From positions 1 through 64,000 of the forward strand of contig JAQUPZ010000013.1 in the NCBI GenBank assembly GCA_028716365.1: 64,000 bases of DNA. The letters run 5' to 3'. This DNA is from Kiritimatiellia bacterium. Its GTDB lineage: Bacteria > Verrucomicrobiota > Kiritimatiellia > UBA8416 > YA12-FULL-48-11. Within the stretch, counting starts at the first letter, position 1. Every line of letters begins with the position of its first letter. Of the stretch, positions 34,192-42,076 are shown piece after piece. Below the pieces are notes generated by a model that was not told the DNA's origin, ran no database searches, and saw only the letters and a list, made by a program, of their open reading frames with translations. A program made the translations under genes and the position numbers.

Positions 34192-34424
34192 GATACGATC
34201 TTTCTGTCAGGAGCTGTTGATCTGCTCCGTCAAAATTATACTAACAGGAAGTACAATGCTGTTCTTGGTCAATTTACCAGTGGAAGTTGGTTTATTTACC
34301 AGCCGACCGTTCCGTTCGTCCTGAAATGAAAATGGAGCGAGGCTGTGGTTAGGTGGCTCACCCCAAGGGTTCGCCCTGCTGATTTCAGAAACACGCCGCT
34401 GAAAAACAGCGGCCATCATGGATA

Positions 34425-36470
34425 TCATTTCTTACAATTCTCAATGTCCCATTGTGTGGTGTAATTCTTGATGAGGTCGACCACGGGTTTCGGATCCTCC
34501 AATCCATGCGGATGATGGTCACAATCCGGCTTGTGAAAAACAGTAATAGTGCCGCCCAGCGCCTTGTACCGCTGTTCGAGAATGGTTGAATTCGATTCCG
34601 GGGGAACAGATTTATCAACATCGCCTATTACATGAATCAGCGGAATACCGGCTTTGGCGATTGGATCAAGACTGTCAACGGGATTCCCTTTATAGGCCAG
34701 CGCTTCGGCTTCATTTTTGAACCCGTAGAGTTCCAACAGTATTTTGATGCCCTTCTCGTCCCTTTTTCCCTTGGTCACGCCGAGAGGCCAACTCTTGAAA
34801 TCACAGACCGGCGCATCACCGTAGATACAGATCACACGGTCGGGATGTGCCGCGGCAAAACGGTAGGCGTACAGGCCACCCCGGCTCACTCCGGTAAATG
34901 TTCCCTTGGTATTAAGGCCCTTTCCAACTATGTGCTTGTAGAACGCGTCCATGTGCGCCAATGCAGGCGGACTGCCGAGTGACATTGTACCGACCTTCAT
35001 GTGAATGTGATAAAACCCCTCTTCCAACAGCTTCTCCGTGCCGGTACGTTGCGTAAAGGCCTCCGGCCATTCCGTACACCAGATCCAGTGATTTCCGGGA
35101 CGCGGATTTTTGGGAACAGCCACCCAACACTCACATCCGTCAACCTTGAAGTGATGGCGCGTAAAACCGTGCCACGTGTCCGTTTTATCGGGCTGCCAGT
35201 CAATAGTTTTATTGAAAGCGCGGTCAGTGAAGGCGAGGTAACACTGCCAGTCGTACATCTCGATCCCGTGTTCGAAAGGACGACGGTGATAGCCGAGATG
35301 CGTGCTCATCGAGGGCGACATTTCCGGCGGCCATTCGGTGGCGGGCAGACCGGGTAATCCCAGGAACTGCCAGACCGATTCGGCGGCTTTCACACTGAGG
35401 AACTCACCATAAGGGTCAAACCACTTGCCGGGGAAACCGGAAACGTAGAGCTTACGGGGAGCGCAGGCTGCGAGTAGCATGTGCTGGTCAAAGGGCATGG
35501 CAACCTCGTTATCGCTGTACTGGCGGAAATTACCGCAGAACCAGTACGGAAACATCTTGTTCTGGGTCGAGACATTTTCGCCGTAGTCACGCTTGGCGAG
35601 CGGCACGCCGCCCCCGCCGGTCTGATTGGGAATGACCACGGCAAAGCGTTCATCCTTCGCACCAGCGAGAAGTGCTGTCTTGGCAAGGCGTGAACATCCA
35701 ACCGCCGCCACACGTTTGATATCGATGGCAGGTTCTTTTTCCAGCATATCCATGCCACGCATGAGTGCCCAGGCCCATGCAGCAATAGCCGTGGTGTTGT
35801 TACCGACACCAGGAACAGACGGCGGGAAAAGCACATGCACGCCGTTTGTATAGACATCTTTGTCATCCGGGGCGATGTCACCATAACAGGCGGTGACCAG
35901 CGCGTAGCCGCGCGTGATGAGAGTCTCATAAGGCCAGCTCTTGGGATTCAATCCGCGGCTTTTCGCGGACGCGCAGTGATTGGTGATGAAATGCTTTGCA
36001 TTGTCGCGAAGCCAGCCTTCGGTCATACGGATGGCGGGATCCGCGTCGATCTCCTGGTTACCATAGTAGTTGAGGCCAATGTAAGCGGGAACGGGACCGG
36101 GAGCGTTTTTCGGGATAAAGAAAATCCAGTCAATCTTCGGACCGGTATTATCGTCCCGGAACCACATACGAACCTGCTTGCATGTGGCGCGTCCGCTGAG
36201 AATATCGCTGCTTTCGAGCAACTCGAGACGCATTATGGCAGGACGAGGAGGAATCAGGCCATACATCTGGTCTTCAAAGAGGGCGAGGATTTCCAATCGC
36301 CGTTTCGGCCACTGGTCGGGAGATGTGAGTTTAATCCCATCCCGGAAAGTGAGCGGGTCAGGCAGGGTATAGGGAGGCACCTTCGATTCATCATAGTTTA
36401 CAGGACGTGCAAGCGACACGAGCGTAAATACGCCGAACGTGAACAATAAAAACAAATTAAACGCCTTCAT
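34425..36470 (-). CDS. Exported double esterase: CE15 glucuronoyl-esterase-like plus second alpha/beta hydrolase
   Basis: From ATG 36470 the product has 681 residues with a signal peptide. Another ATG six codons earlier lies inside repeat 2. The N-terminal 420 residues match bacterial CE15 proteins: nucleophile motif VGCSRLAKTALLAG, VIPNQTGGGG, MPFDQHMLLAACAPRKLYV, FDPYGEFLSVKAAE and the His segment LGYHRRPFEHGIEMYDW. The C-terminal 230 residues form a second hydrolase with FTGVSRGGLYAYRF, a probable acid in GDVDKSVP and a His in CDHHPHGLED. CE15 enzymes cut ester links between glucuronate and lignin alcohols; the second domain may deacylate another position. Confidence 0.85.
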   Translation of the reverse strand: MKAFNLFLLFTFGVFTLVSLARPVNYDESKVPPYTLPDPLTFRDGIKLTSPDQWPKRRLEILALFEDQMYGLIPPRPAIMRLELLESSDILSGRATCKQVRMWFRDDNTGPKIDWIFFIPKNAPGPVPAYIGLNYYGNQEIDADPAIRMTEGWLRDNAKHFITNHCASAKSRGLNPKSWPYETLITRGYALVTACYGDIAPDDKDVYTNGVHVLFPPSVPGVGNNTTAIAAWAWALMRGMDMLEKEPAIDIKRVAAVGCSRLAKTALLAGAKDERFAVVIPNQTGGGGVPLAKRDYGENVSTQNKMFPYWFCGNFRQYSDNEVAMPFDQHMLLAACAPRKLYVSGFPGKWFDPYGEFLSVKAAESVWQFLGLPGLPATEWPPEMSPSMSTHLGYHRRPFEHGIEMYDWQCYLAFTDRAFNKTIDWQPDKTDTWHGFTRHHFKVDGCECWVAVPKNPRPGNHWIWCTEWPEAFTQRTGTEKLLEEGFYHIHMKVGTMSLGSPPALAHMDAFYKHIVGKGLNTKGTFTGVSRGGLYAYRFAAAHPDRVICIYGDAPVCDFKSWPLGVTKGKRDEKGIKILLELYGFKNEAEALAYKGNPVDSLDPIAKAGIPLIHVIGDVDKSVPPESNSTILEQRYKALGGTITVFHKPDCDHHPHGLEDPKPVVDLIKNYTTQWDIENCKK

Positions 36471-36480
36471 GTCCCTGGAT

Positions 36481-36534
36481 GAAAACATAAGTTTTGTCAG
36501 GCTTCAATTCGCATCTGGAGCTAATTTCAAAATT
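36481..36534 (-). repeat. Repeat 2, copy 1
   Basis: The minus strand begins AATTTTGAAATTAG, continues with CCAGATGCGAATTGAAG and ends AACTTATGTTTTC. It matches 60253-60305 over about 52 bases with few differences. Here it touches the start of the CE15-like gene, so it could be a promoter or a 5' leader. Confidence 0.6.
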
Positions 36535-36561
36535 CATTATCGATTGATGGATTGTGAAATG

Positions 36562-37203
36562 CTAAGATACGTTCTCGGAATCTTTATTTACCCGGTTTTT
36601 CAGATTTGCACAAATAACCGGCCAGTAAAGCGACATCATACCTATCAGAAAAAAATATATGGTACCCCAGGCAGGTGTAACGTGATAATTCAGTCGGCTG
36701 CTTCCTTCTTCCCTCCATGCAAAATCACTACTTACAATTCCATGATGCCACCCCAAGTCCGGTAATGGAAGGACCACTGCTGGCATTATTGCAAGAAGGA
36801 ATAAAACTATTGTAACGAACCATCTGAGCCAAAGTGTTTTAATTTGTCCTTCTGACGCATTCCGGAACGCTTTCATGGTGTCATAAATATGCCATGCAAA
36901 AAAAGGGATCGGCCAGATTGTCCGTGTAGCTCCTGCAGCAATAACAACAGCCACTATATATATAAGGAGAAGCCACATCGATACTTTCTCTTTCGCCACA
37001 AAAACAATGAAAACAGTTGAATGAACTGTAAGAAATTCAATGATAAGAATTAATGCACATCCCCTGAGTACATCATCAAAAATCAGCGGGTTTACCCAAA
37101 TAAGCCAGAAATATAAAGACATGATAAATGCAGGGAATCCCATCTGTTGCATGTCCCCTTCCGTCTGCTCTGATTCCATTACATTTGCTTCCTGTATGGT
37201 CAT
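36562..37203 (-). CDS. Membrane protein paired with ankyrin protein
   Basis: The 213-residue protein has about four to six hydrophobic segments, among them FIMSLYFWLIWVNPLIF, CALILIIEFLTVHSTVFIVF, MWLLLIYIVAVVIAAGA, WFVTIVLFLLAIMPAVVLPL and GTIYFFLIGMMSLYWPVI. I recognise no family. Its ATG overlaps the stop of the ankyrin gene (ATGA), so the two are translated together and the proteins probably work as a pair in the inner membrane. Confidence 0.7.
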   Translation of the reverse strand: MTIQEANVMESEQTEGDMQQMGFPAFIMSLYFWLIWVNPLIFDDVLRGCALILIIEFLTVHSTVFIVFVAKEKVSMWLLLIYIVAVVIAAGATRTIWPIPFFAWHIYDTMKAFRNASEGQIKTLWLRWFVTIVLFLLAIMPAVVLPLPDLGWHHGIVSSDFAWREEGSSRLNYHVTPAWGTIYFFLIGMMSLYWPVICANLKNRVNKDSENVS

Positions 37204-38222
37204 CGTTTTTTCCCTTTTCTGCGAATAATGCCAGCTTCTATGCCGCCCTTTTGTTCCAGGAAATTCAACAGTCCGGGGGATTTCTTTTTCTGTATGGCAA
37301 GAGACAATGGCGTGATTCCCTGTTCGGTTACAGCATTGATATCGGCGCCATGTTGAAGCAGAATTCCGGCGATCTCAATTGCCCGGTTACTTTCCACGGC
37401 ATCATGCATCGGTGTGGCACCAGTAAAATTAGTAGCATTTACCTGTGCCCCCCGATCAAGAAGCAGCCGTACCATGTCTGTTAAGGCCGCTTTTACTGCA
37501 TAATGCAGAGGCGTATTCCCCTCCCTGTCGCGAATTTCAATTGAAACTCCTTTATCAAGCAGAAACATCGCAACATTCTCATGATTGTGTTGTGCGGCAT
37601 AATGTAAAGACGTTCTGCCAGTCTTGACATCTCCATGTACTGGAACAGCACCATGCTCAAATAGATTACTTGCTATACCCAGCCAACCGCGCTCCGACGC
37701 AAGAATCAGTGGTGATTCCCCGTAATGATTGGTTGCATTCACGTTTGCACCGTATTCAATCAGCAATCCAACTACATTCGTCCGGGCAACACGACAGGCA
37801 ATATGAAGCGGAGAGTTATTACGATTATCGCGGCTATTTGGATTGGCTCGATGTTCAAGCAGGTATCTGGCTATTCCTTCGTAATTTTCGCTTACGGCTA
37901 CCTGAAGCGGTGATTCATATCCTTCTTCTCCGTCCAACGAGGCACCTCGCGACAACAGCAGTTCTACCATATCCAGTCTTCCTGCTGATACCGCCTCATG
38001 CAACGGGGTTCTGGCGTTCCACATCTTGCGTGAATTACGGGTAATACCTATAAATGCCGGATTTGAATCCAGCATTTCTATGACTTTGTTCTTGTCACCT
38101 GTCCTTACAGCCCTGGCGAATTCCGGTTCCCTTATGCGGAACACATGCCATATAACAGCGTACGAAATCAGCACCGCCGCAAGGATAATCAACCGCAGTT
38201 TTTTTAAAGCACTGTCGTTCAT
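37200..38222 (-). CDS. Membrane-anchored ankyrin-repeat protein
   Basis: The 340-residue protein has one N-terminal transmembrane helix (LRLIILAAVLISYAVIWHVF) and then about eight ankyrin repeats from residue 70 on. Examples are RTPLHEAVSAGRLDMVELLL, NSPLHIACRVARTNVVGLLI, RTSLHYAAQHNHENVAMFLL, NTPLHYAVKAALTDMVRLLL and ATPMHDAVESNRAIEIAGIL. The repeats bind protein partners, here probably in the periplasm. The start ATG at 38222 follows a TTG codon. It forms a two-gene operon with the membrane protein. Confidence 0.9.
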   Translation of the reverse strand: MNDSALKKLRLIILAAVLISYAVIWHVFRIREPEFARAVRTGDKNKVIEMLDSNPAFIGITRNSRKMWNARTPLHEAVSAGRLDMVELLLSRGASLDGEEGYESPLQVAVSENYEGIARYLLEHRANPNSRDNRNNSPLHIACRVARTNVVGLLIEYGANVNATNHYGESPLILASERGWLGIASNLFEHGAVPVHGDVKTGRTSLHYAAQHNHENVAMFLLDKGVSIEIRDREGNTPLHYAVKAALTDMVRLLLDRGAQVNATNFTGATPMHDAVESNRAIEIAGILLQHGADINAVTEQGITPLSLAIQKKKSPGLLNFLEQKGGIEAGIIRRKGKKR

Positions 38223-38270
38223 CAATCGTCTCTACAAAAATTTACGATTAATCAGCGAATCAATCTCCGT

Positions 38271-39461
38271 CTAAATTCCGACATTCCGGCGATATTCCTG
38301 CATGGTCATACCGAAATGCCGCTTGAACATACGGCGCAGATGGTCGTCCGTCTGATAACCGCTGCGGTCGGTGATTTCCCGGATTGAAAAATCTGTTTCG
38401 GTCATCAGTCTTTTGACGCGTTCGAGGCGTACGTTCTGAATCTCGTCCAGGATGGAATGTCTGCAGGTTTTCCTGAACCGTATTTCGGCCAGGCGGCGCG
38501 AAACTTTCAGATACGCGACCACATCCTTCACGCCGATACCTTCGCAGGCGTTGAGCTGGATGAACTCGAGCGCACGGGCAATCAGCCGGTCCTGCACAGG
38601 CAGTACGGCGTGCGTTGACTGGCGCACCACGATTTTCTTCACCCCATAGGTCAGGTCGGTCTTGCGCCTGCGTTTGACGCGCATCTGTTCATCAAGAAGT
38701 TGCGCGGCCATGAACCCGCACTGCCCCATGTCGCATTCAATACTGGATAGAGTCGGATAACTGCCAAGGCAAAGTTGTTCGTCATTGTCCACTCCAAGAA
38801 TGGCCACTTCATCCGGAACCTTTATACCATTTATGAGACATGTATCGAGCACCTGCCTGGCACGGATGTCCATCGCAGCGAACAGCGCAACCGGCTTGGG
38901 TAATGCTGCCAGCCACCGGGTAAGCTTTGCCTGCTCCACGGACCAGTCATTAATCTCCTGCCTGGTCAGGGATGGATAAATCCGGCAGGTGAACCCGGTC
39001 TTGCGCAAACGGTCGGCAAATCCCTGTCCGCGCCCGCGCGACCATAACCTGTCCAGCACCTCGCCAACGTAGGCAAAATTCCTGAAGCCCTGTTTCAAAA
39101 AATAATCTGCGGCCATCACACCAACACTGACGGCATCATTCCGAACAGTGGAGAAACGTGAAAAGGGCGAACCAGGCGCGAGGTGTCGCGGCAGTGGATC
39201 GATCAACACAAGCGGCACTTTTGTTCTGGCAAGAAGTTTCTCCATGTCGAACATGGATTGTCCGACGATGATACCGTTTGCATTCCATGCTTCAAAATGG
39301 GCGAGTCGTTGTTCGCCTACACGGTTTTGTATGATGTGCAAATGCCAGGGGCCATAGAAACGGACATATTTAAGAAGACCGTCCAGTTTCTGCCTGTCCG
39401 GCTGGACGCATGTCTCCAGGATCACCACAACACGAGGTACCTGTGTGAAGATTTTCGGCAT
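38271..39461 (-). CDS. XylR-type transcriptional regulator (LacI-like sensor plus AraC DNA-binding domain)
   Basis: From ATG 39461 (GGAAG upstream) the product has 396 residues. The N-terminal 280 residues follow the periplasmic-binding-protein fold of LacI-type sensors: RVVVILETCV, ANGIIVGQSM, VPLVLIDPLPRH, FRNFAYVGEVLDRLWSRGRGQGF, ALFAAMDIRARQVL and EVAILGVDNDEQLCLGSYPTLSSIECD. The last 100 residues form an AraC pair of helix-turn-helix motifs (FSIREITDRSGYQTDDHLRRMF, YRRNVGI). It likely senses a sugar from the locus. It is divergent from the DUF4838 operon, with an inverted repeat between them. Confidence 0.93.
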   Translation of the reverse strand: MPKIFTQVPRVVVILETCVQPDRQKLDGLLKYVRFYGPWHLHIIQNRVGEQRLAHFEAWNANGIIVGQSMFDMEKLLARTKVPLVLIDPLPRHLAPGSPFSRFSTVRNDAVSVGVMAADYFLKQGFRNFAYVGEVLDRLWSRGRGQGFADRLRKTGFTCRIYPSLTRQEINDWSVEQAKLTRWLAALPKPVALFAAMDIRARQVLDTCLINGIKVPDEVAILGVDNDEQLCLGSYPTLSSIECDMGQCGFMAAQLLDEQMRVKRRRKTDLTYGVKKIVVRQSTHAVLPVQDRLIARALEFIQLNACEGIGVKDVVAYLKVSRRLAEIRFRKTCRHSILDEIQNVRLERVKRLMTETDFSIREITDRSGYQTDDHLRRMFKRHFGMTMQEYRRNVGI

Positions 39462-39522
39462 TGTCTTCCAATCGACTTGATTACTGTAAATATGGAATAA
39501 CCGGAATATGTTTGGCAAGAAT

Positions 39523-39558
39523 GATTGCGCAAAATGCCGGATCATTTTGTGCGCAATC
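39523..39558. promoter_or_regulatory. Inverted repeat between XylR-type regulator and DUF4838 operon
   Basis: GATTGCGCAAAATG (39523-39536) and CATTTTGTGCGCAATC (39543-39558) are inverted copies that differ by a two-base indel, with CCGGAT between. It is 62 bases upstream of the regulator ATG and 94 bases before the DUF4838 gene. It is a candidate operator for the regulator. Confidence 0.55.
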
Positions 39559-39651
39559 GTGGGTGTTCATTCTTTACCAGGTGGTATATACTCCAACTAT
39601 AAATTCTGAAGTTATTTTCCGGCACTACTGATCAAACATAAAGGGGCAACC

Positions 39652-42063
39652 ATGATGACAATAAAACTCCTAAGGATTGTTTATATCTTTTGTCTCCTGG
39701 TATTTGTTCTACCAGCCATCAGCTGGTCTGAGACTGCCGAAAAGTTCATCGCCAGTTCCGGCAAGTCAATCGCTACAATCGTAATCCCAGCAGAGGCTAC
39801 CCCTGTCGAAAAAAGCGCAGCAAAGGAACTTAAATCCCATCTTGAAAAGGTAACAGGAGCACGATTCAAAATTGTCGCAGAAACAACTTCCAAAAACGGA
39901 CCACGGCTTATTGTGGGAAACACTGCCGTAACCCGCGAACTTGTACCGGATTTTGATCCGAAGACAGCGGCCTACGACAGCATCGTGTTAAAGACCGTTA
40001 GAGATGACCTGATCCTGACCGGCCATCCGCGGCGTGGTCCCCTGTATGCGGTTTATACTTTCCTGGAGGACACCGTAGGCGTACGCTGGTGGACATCGGA
40101 AGAAACCTTCATTCCCCGTAAACCAATACTGCCTGTTCCAGTACTGAATATCCGTTATGCGCCGAAGTTACGTTTCCGTGAATCCTATTACCTGGACTCA
40201 TTCAACGCACTCTTCAAGACGCGTCTGAAGGGAAACTTCTGCTCGCGTACACGTTACATGCTCGCGCCAATGGAGATGATTCCAGAAGCGTACGGCGGTA
40301 ACCACAGGCTCATTCATTTCAAAGGCCGGAACTCCGCCTTCCATTCCTTTCACGAACTGCTGCCACCCGCGAAGTATTTCAATGAACATCCCGAATGGTA
40401 CAGCGAAATCAAGGGTAAACGTACCTATGACAAGGCACAGCTCTGTCTGACAAATGAAGAAATGCGCAAAGAACTTGTCCGGAACGCTCTGATACTGCTG
40501 CGCGAAGATCCTGGCGCTGACATGATTCAGATCAGTCAGAATGATCATCACGGACGATGCGAGTGCAAAGACTGCCTGGCTGTTGAAATAGAGGAAGGCG
40601 GCATTGGTACAGCATCCGGTCCCCTGCTCCGTTTCGTAAACCGCGTGGCCGAAGATCTTGAGAAAGAATTCCCGGATGTTTTTGTGGACACCTTTGCCTA
40701 TACGTACACGCGTAAAGCGCCGGCAAAAATCAAGCCGCGTCATAATGTACTGATCCGGCTATGCGACATCGAGTGTTCCTTCCTGCAGCCGCTCGAGGGC
40801 AGCAAGGAGAACGCTTCCTTTGTCCATGACCTCGAGGAATGGAGCAAGATTGCCGGAGGTAATGTGTTCGCATGGGACTACGTGACCGATTTCACTTCCT
40901 ACATGCTGCCCCATCCGAACCTGCGTGTGTTGGCCCCGAACATCCGCTTTTTTGTGAAAAACGGCGCGACGGGTCTTTTCGAGCAGGGTGATGCACTCTG
41001 CTCGGCAGGCGATTTCGTACGGTTGCGTCACTGGCTCATCTCACATCTGCTGTGGAATCCCGATCTGGACGAGAACCGGCTGATAGATGACTTTCTCACT
41101 GGTTATTACGGCGAGAAAACGGGTATGGCTCTCAAACGTTATCTCACCTTCATCCATGATCGTGCCGAGGCATCTGGAGTCTATCTTGGTTGTTATCAGC
41201 AGAACGTAACGCGCTGGCTGGCCGCCGATGAAATTGTAGAAGCTACCCGGCTGATGAATACCGCTTTGAAGACTGCACAGGAAGAAGAGGCGCGTGATCC
41301 GAAAGGAAACAAAGGGCTGACAGACAAAATCATACGCGAGAAACTTTCTCTTGATCATGTCTGGCTGCTGAACTATTTCCCTCTCCGCCGTCAGGCAGCA
41401 CTGACAGGACAGCCATTTATCGGACCGCCTGACTTACTAGAGGCCTGTCGAACGTGGATAAGTACCTGTGACCGTTTCAAGGTTAAAGCTTATTGCGAAA
41501 CCAATAAGAAAGAAACGTTCAAGGACTATAAAAAAAGTCTTCTTGAACAATGTCAACATGTTTCTGAGCCGGCATCAGTTCCGGATATCTGCAAGAATTT
41601 GCCCGGTGAAGCGTGGATGGACTGGCAGGAATTTGAATTCGACAGGCGTTCCCCGAAACAGGTAAGTGTTGTACGTGACGAAACCGCCTCCAACAAGTAT
41701 GCAGTACGCATGCTCGGAGATCACAATATATGGGCGGTACAATTTCCTTTGATACGGTTCCCTGCAACAAACGGTACACCGGATCAATCTCCGCAAACCT
41801 GCCGGGTGTGCGCGTTTGTGCGATGCGAAGCCCCGGTTAAATCAGGAACTGCCATGACATTAGGTGTCTGGGATTTTAACGGGAAGAAAATGGTTGTCAC
41901 CAGGACTGTTCCTGTTTCAGATGTTGATGGCAATTCATATCATCTCATTGATCTAGGGCGTGTTGAAATCAGGAAAGGGTGTTCATTCTGGGCGTCGCCG
42001 CCCAAACGCCCCGGAGAAGTCAAAGCGGTTTTTGTGGACCGTGTGGTTGTAATTAAAGAATAA
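39652..42063 (+). CDS. DUF4838 exported protein, first gene of plus-strand glycan operon
   Basis: The 803-residue protein has a signal peptide (ending near ISWSETAEK). The N-terminal alpha-glucuronidase-like domain (ATIVIPAEATPVEKSAAKEL, LIVGNTAVTR) leads to LYAVYTFLEDTVGVRWWTSEE, and the DUF4838 core has FHSFHELLPPAKYFNEHPEW, MIQISQNDHHGRCECKDC and LLRFVNRVAEDLEKEFPDVF. The C-terminal part (about 650-803) is a beta domain ending in PGEVKAVFVDRVVVIKE. It is a paralogue of the lipoprotein at 28.2-31.4 kb. A decayed copy of its last 16 codons occurs at 44.4 kb. Activity is unproved, though the family points to uronic acid chains. Confidence 0.9.
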   Translation: MMTIKLLRIVYIFCLLVFVLPAISWSETAEKFIASSGKSIATIVIPAEATPVEKSAAKELKSHLEKVTGARFKIVAETTSKNGPRLIVGNTAVTRELVPDFDPKTAAYDSIVLKTVRDDLILTGHPRRGPLYAVYTFLEDTVGVRWWTSEETFIPRKPILPVPVLNIRYAPKLRFRESYYLDSFNALFKTRLKGNFCSRTRYMLAPMEMIPEAYGGNHRLIHFKGRNSAFHSFHELLPPAKYFNEHPEWYSEIKGKRTYDKAQLCLTNEEMRKELVRNALILLREDPGADMIQISQNDHHGRCECKDCLAVEIEEGGIGTASGPLLRFVNRVAEDLEKEFPDVFVDTFAYTYTRKAPAKIKPRHNVLIRLCDIECSFLQPLEGSKENASFVHDLEEWSKIAGGNVFAWDYVTDFTSYMLPHPNLRVLAPNIRFFVKNGATGLFEQGDALCSAGDFVRLRHWLISHLLWNPDLDENRLIDDFLTGYYGEKTGMALKRYLTFIHDRAEASGVYLGCYQQNVTRWLAADEIVEATRLMNTALKTAQEEEARDPKGNKGLTDKIIREKLSLDHVWLLNYFPLRRQAALTGQPFIGPPDLLEACRTWISTCDRFKVKAYCETNKKETFKDYKKSLLEQCQHVSEPASVPDICKNLPGEAWMDWQEFEFDRRSPKQVSVVRDETASNKYAVRMLGDHNIWAVQFPLIRFPATNGTPDQSPQTCRVCAFVRCEAPVKSGTAMTLGVWDFNGKKMVVTRTVPVSDVDGNSYHLIDLGRVEIRKGCSFWASPPKRPGEVKAVFVDRVVVIKE

Positions 42064-42076
42064 GAGGAGATCTATC

